From NCBI GenBank assembly GCA_030695265.1, contig JAUYTA010000392.1, forward strand, positions 1-9,219: DNA of 9,219 nucleotides. The letters are read 5' to 3'. The translations under genes and the position numbers were made by a program. Each line of letters opens with the position of its first letter. The stretch's first letter is position 1. The notes beneath the pieces were generated by a model. The model did no database searches and was not told where the DNA came from. It saw nothing but the letters and a program-made list of their open reading frames with translations. Source of the DNA: Bacteroidota bacterium. GTDB taxonomy: Bacteria > Bacteroidota > Bacteroidia > Bacteroidales > Prolixibacteraceae. Below, in pieces: positions 4,254-9,219 of the stretch.

Positions 4254-7118
4254 TTAGAGTTTTATCATCACCCCGAACGAAAAATTCCGGTTCGGGGCAT
4301 AGCGGTAGGTGTCCATTTCAAACTCCTCAGCAGGTCCGTAATATTGTACAAAGTGCACCGGTTGGTTCAGGATGTCCTTTACTCCGGCTTTCAGGCTTAC
4401 ACGTTTGCCAATACTTTTTTCGACAGTGAGGTCAAGCGAATTTCTTGGAAGTTCCCAGGTGTGCGGATTGGTCGGTGTTCCGACATAAACAATGCGCTTC
4501 CCGATCAGGTTGTAGTTCAGGCTCATTGTTAATCCGGCATCTTCGGGTTGGTAGTTCAATCCTAAATTGATGATATAGGGTGATTGCCCTTGCATGATAC
4601 GTTTGGTTTCGCGGGCAAAACCTTGTTTTTCAGCATTTATTTCGCTCTTGATAAGCGATGTGTTAAATATTATAGTCAAATCTTTGAGGTGGCGAAAGAA
4701 ACTTCCGGAGTTTTTAAATTCAGAAAGCGTTTTCCTGACATCCAGCTCAAGTCCCATGCTGTAGCCCTCTTCGGTATTGTAAGGTTTGTAATCGTAACCG
4801 GTCCCTGCCGGAATCAGAAATGCTTCTATAGGGTTGGTAAAATCTTTATAAAAAGCAGCCAATGAAATAATTTCTCCGGGAGTAGGGTACCATTCATACC
4901 TGAAATCGTAGTTGTTTATATATGCATTCTGGAGTTCTTCGTTCCCATGTACCAATACAAACATTTCGAAGTCCTGATAAACGAAATTCGACATTTCCCT
5001 GAATTCAGGGCGGTTTACTGTCTTGCCATAAGATGCACGGAACAGATTTTTCTCATTCAGGTTATACGTAAGGTTTAACGATGGAAAAACATTTAACGTG
5101 TCGCGAATAATGTCAAGTTCATCGGTATTCCCGATTTTTTCGTAAAAATCGCTGATCTTGCGGTGGAATTTCTCGATCCGCACACCTCCGTAAAGGTTTA
5201 ATTTTGGAGTGAATGGAATTTTAAGCCCAACATATCCGGCTGCAAGTTCGTCGAAGGCCTTGTAACTGTCGCTTGCATTGGTGTTATCGCGGTACGAAAG
5301 TCCATGCTGATTAAATGGAAGAGTTTGATCAAAGTAGAAATTTTCGTCTGCAAAAATCTCATTTAATGGTTTGTAGAAAATATCAGGAGGGCCATTTACC
5401 GCCACTGCACCTATTAGACGTGAATCGAATGAACGGTTTTTCTGCTGATAATACATTCCGGCTTTAAGTGTGTAATCGGATTCGCTATTGAACAGATGGA
5501 ACAAATGCTCGAAATCTGCTTTGTACTCTTTTATATTTTCATCCAGGTCGAGCCATAAACGGCCTCCCATATAAGCGTTAGGGACTTGTTGCAATCTCAA
5601 ATAGTACTTGTTAAAGTTACTGCTTCCTTCATTTTCGTCAAGGCCATAGGCTAACCTGCGGTTGTCGGGTTGCTTATTTTTTGTAAGGCCATATCCGGCC
5701 ATCCAATTGAGTTTGGTGCGGTTATGATTGAAATGTTGTTCACCAGCCAATTGTCCTGAATACACCAGGCGGCTTTCAAACTTCAAATCAAAATATCTCA
5801 GTGTTTCAAAATTATAATAATTGATACCATCGCGTACGCTGGTGGTTTTATTTCCCATCTGATTTAGGAAATTCCTGAATTCAAATTTCTGGTTATTCCC
5901 GTATAGAATGTTCCAGTTGTGAATGAACCCTATTTTTACTGATTCTTTGCTCCGCTTGTCATCGAAGTCAAAATCTTTGTTTTGTTCTTCTGTATAATTC
6001 CCATATTCAAGTCGGTGAACGCTTAACCATTCGCTGGTAGAACTATAATTTAAAGATGAAATATTACCGACTGAAACTTTGCCCAATACGAAACGGCGTT
6101 GCAAAGTGGCCGATATGTTTTGATCGGGCAGTGGATTTTTTGATTTTGTTTCCCAGTTATTGCTGAACAGCTTTGCGATCTGATCGAGTTTTTCTGTTTT
6201 TTGAAAATAATCATCGACGGTTTGCCAATTGTAAAGTTCCTTATACTCATTACTTGAAGGGACTCCATTGGGAATATTACGCGTGCCGTCATCAAATCCA
6301 AGCCAATCGGTTTTGCTACCGGAGTAAGTTGAAAAGTCTTTATTAAAGGTGGCATGTTGCACATATTTGGTACCGTACGAAATCACCAGGCTATTTTCGT
6401 CGGCCACGCTTTTGGTTTCCACGTTAATAGCTGCCCCGGCAAAATCGGCGGGCAGTTCAGGCGCCGGGCTTTTGTAAATCAAAATATTATCGATAAGTCC
6501 GGCAGGAATGGCATCAAACGAAAATGCCCGTTTGTCGGCTTCAAAACTGGGGGCGGTGGCACCGTTCAGCATTACGGAATTATACCTTTCAACCAAACCG
6601 CGCACAATCACGAAACGACCATCGGTAATCGTAATTCCCGGAACGCGGCGGATTACTTCAGCGGCATCTTTGTCCTGTGATTTACTGATTTGCTGGGCTG
6701 TAATTCCACTCACAATCAGGTTGCCGGCTCTCAGGTTCGAAAGCATGGAGACTTCGGTATTGTCGCGGCGTTTGGCAACAATCTGAACTTCATCAATATC
6801 AATTGAGGCTGGCTTAAGTTCAATATTTACAGTCGTTGCATTTCCATCGGTAACTTCAGTACGGATAATTTGATTGTCGTAAGAGATGTAAGAAACAACT
6901 ATATTATATGATCCTTTGGCAACTTTGTCTATGGAGTAATTTCCATCAAAATCAGATATGGCTCCTTTTGTTGTACCCTGAATCGCAACAGTTGCGCCGA
7001 TCAGGGTTTCTTTCGTGATTGCATCAGTAATCGTTCCTTTTATTACAGCATTTTGTGTCATTCCAAAATTTGAAATAACCATCCAGAAAGCAATCAGTAA
7101 TAATTTCTTAATTTCCAT
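4254..7118 (-). CDS. TonB-dependent outer-membrane receptor, not SusC-type
   Basis: A 954-aa receptor. Residues 1-21 are a signal peptide. Residues 24-104 are a CarboxypepD_reg-like domain (GTITDAITKETLIGATV, SDFDGNYSI). A TonB-box-like stretch, DEVQIVA, is at 109-115. The plug spans about 127-236, with DAAEVIRRVPGI, VIVRGL, and LPADFAGAAINVETK at its end. The rest is a 22-strand-type beta-barrel, ending in an aromatic/hydrophobic strand (NFSFGVMIKL). It should import a ligand into the periplasm using TonB-ExbBD energy. It lacks a SusD-like partner, so it is not a classic polysaccharide-utilisation receptor. Its partner appears to be the T9SS beta-helix protein just downstream. It ends in tandem TAA stops (4256-4251). 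A phased operator array lies 83-132 bp upstream. The ligand cannot be read from the sequence; phosphorus compounds are one inferred option. Confidence 0.92.
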   Translation of the reverse strand: MEIKKLLLIAFWMVISNFGMTQNAVIKGTITDAITKETLIGATVAIQGTTKGAISDFDGNYSIDKVAKGSYNIVVSYISYDNQIIRTEVTDGNATTVNIELKPASIDIDEVQIVAKRRDNTEVSMLSNLRAGNLIVSGITAQQISKSQDKDAAEVIRRVPGITITDGRFVIVRGLVERYNSVMLNGATAPSFEADKRAFSFDAIPAGLIDNILIYKSPAPELPADFAGAAINVETKSVADENSLVISYGTKYVQHATFNKDFSTYSGSKTDWLGFDDGTRNIPNGVPSSNEYKELYNWQTVDDYFQKTEKLDQIAKLFSNNWETKSKNPLPDQNISATLQRRFVLGKVSVGNISSLNYSSTSEWLSVHRLEYGNYTEEQNKDFDFDDKRSKESVKIGFIHNWNILYGNNQKFEFRNFLNQMGNKTTSVRDGINYYNFETLRYFDLKFESRLVYSGQLAGEQHFNHNRTKLNWMAGYGLTKNKQPDNRRLAYGLDENEGSSNFNKYYLRLQQVPNAYMGGRLWLDLDENIKEYKADFEHLFHLFNSESDYTLKAGMYYQQKNRSFDSRLIGAVAVNGPPDIFYKPLNEIFADENFYFDQTLPFNQHGLSYRDNTNASDSYKAFDELAAGYVGLKIPFTPKLNLYGGVRIEKFHRKISDFYEKIGNTDELDIIRDTLNVFPSLNLTYNLNEKNLFRASYGKTVNRPEFREMSNFVYQDFEMFVLVHGNEELQNAYINNYDFRYEWYPTPGEIISLAAFYKDFTNPIEAFLIPAGTGYDYKPYNTEEGYSMGLELDVRKTLSEFKNSGSFFRHLKDLTIIFNTSLIKSEINAEKQGFARETKRIMQGQSPYIINLGLNYQPEDAGLTMSLNYNLIGKRIVYVGTPTNPHTWELPRNSLDLTVEKSIGKRVSLKAGVKDILNQPVHFVQYYGPAEEFEMDTYRYAPNRNFSFGVMIKL

Positions 7119-7182
7119 TCAAAAAACGCTTTTATTATAAATTGACATTGTTATTCAATTTGATTGGCAATAATTTATGGCG

Positions 7183-7190
7183 CTAAGGAA
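7183..7190 (-). promoter_or_regulatory. Possible degenerate -7 box of the receptor operon
   Basis: Read on the minus strand, TTCCTTAG matches four of the six fixed positions of TAnnTTTG. It is weak alone, but it lies exactly 10 bp from the last hexamer of the array at 7201-7250, the same spacing as in front of the small secreted protein gene. Transcription would start near 7176, with a leader of about 58 nt. No exact TAnnTTTG box was found upstream of this gene. Confidence 0.3.
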
Positions 7191-7200
7191 TGGGTTAATA

Positions 7201-7250
7201 GTTACAGAACGATTAATAATAATTTACGGTACGGTTACATTTCAATAACA
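7201..7250 (-). promoter_or_regulatory. Five-unit 11-bp-phased operator array upstream of the receptor operon
   Basis: Read on the minus strand, hexamers TGTTAT (7250-7245), TGTAAC (7239-7234), CGTAAA (7228-7223), ATTAAT (7217-7212) and TGTAAC (7206-7201) recur at exactly 11-bp steps with 5-bp spacers. They face the receptor gene, and they are the same hexamer type, period and relative orientation as the array at 1684-1722. This looks like tandem binding of a PhoB/OmpR-family response regulator. The identity of the regulator is inferred, not shown. Confidence 0.55.
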
Positions 7251-7257
7251 AGCATGT

Positions 7258-7284
7258 AATATCAATTATTAACTTATTGATATT
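7258..7284. repeat. Perfect 9-bp inverted repeat in the divergent intergenic region
   Basis: AATATCAAT (7258-7266) and ATTGATATT (7276-7284) are perfect inverted copies with a 9-bp spacer, so their centres lie 18 bp apart, on nearly the same face of the helix. It sits immediately upstream of the phased array, as seen from the receptor. It is a plausible operator for a dimeric regulator. It is AT-rich, so chance cannot be excluded. Confidence 0.4.
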
Positions 7285-7528
7285 CATTAATATAATTCAC
7301 ATTTTGGATAAATGCGGCATTCCATGGTTATTAAAAGTCGATTAAGCCGATGTAATGAAGTTGACTTTGGATTAATTCATTCATTTTCCTGACTTTAATC
7401 ACACTTTCACTCCATTTTGATTCAATTCACTTATATACTAATCTAAGTAATTGAATATCTTAACCGTACAAATGTTACTTAATAATTAAAAACTACCCGG
7501 AATGCTATCCTAACTATTTAAAAAGCAC
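7285..7528. other. AT-rich intergenic stretch without a recognised gene
   Basis: This is the rest of the gap between the divergently transcribed receptor operon and mutA. I see no open reading frame with a credible start and composition, no tRNA-like cloverleaf, no strong hairpin with a T-run and no repeat shared with the rest of the window. It is probably upstream control DNA for one or both flanking genes. Confidence 0.5.
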
Positions 7529-7536
7529 TAATTTTG
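7529..7536 (+). promoter_or_regulatory. -7 box of mutA
   Basis: TAATTTTG is a full match to TAnnTTTG. It lies 25 bp before the mutA start codon and would give a leader of about 20 nt. No TTG/TTTG is present at the expected -33 distance (about 7500-7512), so the promoter is either weak or assisted by an activator. Confidence 0.5.
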
Positions 7537-7561
7537 TCCCGATTTTAAAAACAGTTACATT

Positions 7562-9219
7562 ATGGCAGAAAAATATAACAAACTTTTTAATGAATTTCCA
7601 CCAGTCAGCACCCAGCAGTGGATGGACAAAGTTACTGCTGACCTGAAAGGCGCCGACTTCAACCGGAGATTGGTGTGGAAAACAAATGAAGGGATCGATG
7701 TTCAGCCTTTCTACCGGGAAGAAGACCTGGAGAAACTGGATTACCTGAACAGTTTGCCCGGTGAGTTTCCTTACACCAGAGGAAACAAAAAAACCAACAA
7801 CGAATGGTTAGTCCGTCAAAGTATTCAAGTAAATAACCTTGCCGAAGCCAACAAAAAAGCCCTGACTTATCTGATGAAAGGGGTGAATTCGTTGGCTTTT
7901 GTATTTGATGGAAGCAGCGAACTGACAGTAGCCGATTTATCTGTATTGCTAAAAGGCATAAGTCTGGAAGCTGTTGAAGTAAACTTCGTGGGCTGTTGCT
8001 CGAGAAAAGCTTCAGAAGCGTTCGTCGAATTCGTAAAACTTGGTGAATGGGATCCCAAAAGCATTCGTGCTTCGGTTGAATACGATCCGTTCGGCAAATT
8101 TGCCCTGACCGGAAAATTCACCAAAGGCCTGGATCATGTTGCAGAAAATGCCGCCAAAATGATTCAGTCAACTGTCGAACTTTCCAAATTCAAAACACTG
8201 GCTGTAAATGGCAAAAATTTCGGAAACGCCGGATCGTCCATCGTTCAGGAATTGGCCTACTCATTGGTACAAGGCGCCGAATACCTGACGACTTTAACTG
8301 AACAGGGTTTGGAAATTGATTCTGTTGCTAAAAAAATGAAATTCAATTTGTCCATCAGCGCCAACTATTTCCTCGAAATAGCAAAACTCCGCGCTGCACG
8401 TTTGTTGTGGGCTCAAATTGTAAAAGCATACAATCCTGAAAATGAATGTTCATGCAAAATGACGATTCACGCAGAAACCGGTAGCTGGAACAAAACCGTT
8501 TACGATCCTTATGTGAATGCACTTCGCACTCAAACCGAAGCCATGAGCGCGTCGCTTGGCGGTGTTGATTCGATGACCATACTCCCGCTTAATGCGATTT
8601 TCGAAGATTCGACCGAATTTTCTGACCGTATTGCCCGCAACCAGCAATTGTTACTGAAAGAAGAATCGAACTTCGACAAAATTGCTGATCCGGGCGCAGG
8701 TTCTTATTATATTGAAGAACTGACTGCTTCCATCGCTGATCAAGCCTGGAAAATGTTCCTCGAAATTCAGGAAAAAGGTGGATTCCTCGCTGCCCTTCGT
8801 GAAGGATTTATTCAGTCTGAAATTAAAAAGATGGCAGCCAAACGTGATATGAACATTGCTACCCGTCGCGAAAACCTTCTGGGAACCAATCAGTTTCCAA
8901 ATTTCAATGAAAAATTGGATCAGGAAATAAACCCTGCCGTATTTGCTCCTGTTGATTTAACTTCTGGAGAAGCAGAAATTGAAACACTGAAACCATACCG
9001 TGGCGCTCAGGCTTTCGAAGCGCTTCGCTATAAAACCGATGTTTATGCAAAAACCAACAAACGTCCGCTGGCCTTCATGATGCCGGTTGGTAACCTTGGA
9101 ATGCGCAAAGCGCGTGCACAATTCGCCTGCAACTTCTTTGCTGTTGCCGGTTTCGACGTGCTCGACAATAATGGTTTCAAAACGGTTGAAGAAGGCTGGA
9201 AAGCTGCTCAGGAAGCTGG
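7562..9219 (+). CDS. mutA: Methylmalonyl-CoA mutase small subunit (MutA), 3' end cut off
   Basis: The reading frame is open from ATG 7562 to the window edge: 552 complete codons of an expected 610-640. MutA is the non-catalytic beta chain of the heterodimeric cobalamin enzyme that interconverts methylmalonyl-CoA and succinyl-CoA, used by Bacteroidota to make propionate from succinate. Family landmarks are an N-terminal segment with TQQWMDKVTADLKG (17-30), the FPYTRG substrate-barrel motif (69-74), ISANYFLEIAKLRAARLLWAQ-type helix (264-285), and RIARNQQLLL with DPGAGSYYIEE (356-386). The cobalamin-type domain begins near residue 502. In place of the DxHxxG motif of the catalytic chain it reads PVGNLG (508-513), so the axial histidine is missing, as expected for the small subunit. 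mutB, the catalytic subunit, would be expected just downstream, outside the window. Transcription is divergent from the receptor operon. Confidence 0.95.
   Translation, partial: MAEKYNKLFNEFPPVSTQQWMDKVTADLKGADFNRRLVWKTNEGIDVQPFYREEDLEKLDYLNSLPGEFPYTRGNKKTNNEWLVRQSIQVNNLAEANKKALTYLMKGVNSLAFVFDGSSELTVADLSVLLKGISLEAVEVNFVGCCSRKASEAFVEFVKLGEWDPKSIRASVEYDPFGKFALTGKFTKGLDHVAENAAKMIQSTVELSKFKTLAVNGKNFGNAGSSIVQELAYSLVQGAEYLTTLTEQGLEIDSVAKKMKFNLSISANYFLEIAKLRAARLLWAQIVKAYNPENECSCKMTIHAETGSWNKTVYDPYVNALRTQTEAMSASLGGVDSMTILPLNAIFEDSTEFSDRIARNQQLLLKEESNFDKIADPGAGSYYIEELTASIADQAWKMFLEIQEKGGFLAALREGFIQSEIKKMAAKRDMNIATRRENLLGTNQFPNFNEKLDQEINPAVFAPVDLTSGEAEIETLKPYRGAQAFEALRYKTDVYAKTNKRPLAFMMPVGNLGMRKARAQFACNFFAVAGFDVLDNNGFKTVEEGWKAAQEA

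Noticed and set aside
6354..6786. Two overlapping plus-strand frames opposite the receptor plug region
   Set aside because: They are shadows of the conserved receptor coding sequence; no family features are visible.
2550..7118. SusCD-type polysaccharide-utilisation locus
   Set aside because: There is no SusD lipoprotein, and the downstream protein is a T9SS beta-helix without recognisable catalytic motifs of a glycoside hydrolase or polysaccharide lyase.
7134..7158. E. coli-like TTGAAT and TATAAT on the minus strand before the receptor
   Set aside because: The spacer is only 13 bp instead of about 17, and Bacteroidota primary sigma factors do not use this consensus; the region is simply AT-rich.
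7319..7346. Further 11-bp-spaced ATTAAA/ATTAAG words
   Set aside because: Only two good units occur, both without the C of TTAC and without a correctly spaced -7 box. At this AT content such pairs are expected by chance. It is also a caution for the arrays I do report.

Overview
The window looks like chromosomal DNA of a Bacteroidota (Bacteroidetes) bacterium, probably class Bacteroidia. Several signs agree. One protein carries a type IX secretion (T9SS) type A C-terminal sorting domain. There is a TonB-dependent receptor with the phylum's typical N-terminal carboxypeptidase-regulatory-like domain. The leaders are A-rich with no Shine-Dalgarno sequence, and there are -7 promoter boxes of the TAnnTTTG type. 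I cannot name the genus from the sequence.

Layout. (1) 1-1166: a short edge hairpin, a candidate -7 box and phnW (+), a 2-aminoethylphosphonate:pyruvate aminotransferase. (2) 1195-1225: a terminator between converging genes. (3) 1266-1722: a small secreted protein (-) that is essentially one isolated carboxypeptidase-regulatory-like domain, with a -7 box and a phased array of hexamers upstream. (4) 1784-2263: a secreted MORN-repeat (YwqK-like) protein (-), followed upstream by about 220 bp of repeats and hairpins with no gene (2264-2481). (5) 2482-7118: a two-gene minus-strand operon, with a TonB-dependent receptor first (954 aa) and a T9SS-exported right-handed beta-helix protein second (544 aa), closed by a large nested terminator hairpin. 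(6) 7119-7561: a 443-bp divergent intergenic region holding a second phased hexamer array, an inverted repeat and a -7 box facing right. (7) 7562-9219: mutA (+), the methylmalonyl-CoA mutase small subunit, cut by the window end.

The most interesting signal is regulatory. Upstream of the small secreted protein (1684-1722) and of the receptor operon (7201-7250), hexamers related to TGTAAC recur at exactly 11-bp spacing, in the same orientation relative to each gene. In the first case the array ends exactly 10 bp before a good TAnnTTTG box that lacks a -33 element. This is the architecture of promoters activated by PhoB/OmpR-family response regulators. I infer that the small secreted protein, the receptor and the beta-helix protein form one regulon, possibly for phosphate starvation. 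PhnW next door would fit a phosphorus theme, but the array hexamers are not seen in front of it. The function of the receptor/beta-helix pair is unknown to me and is the best candidate here for an undescribed system. mutA belongs to propionate/succinate metabolism and seems unrelated.
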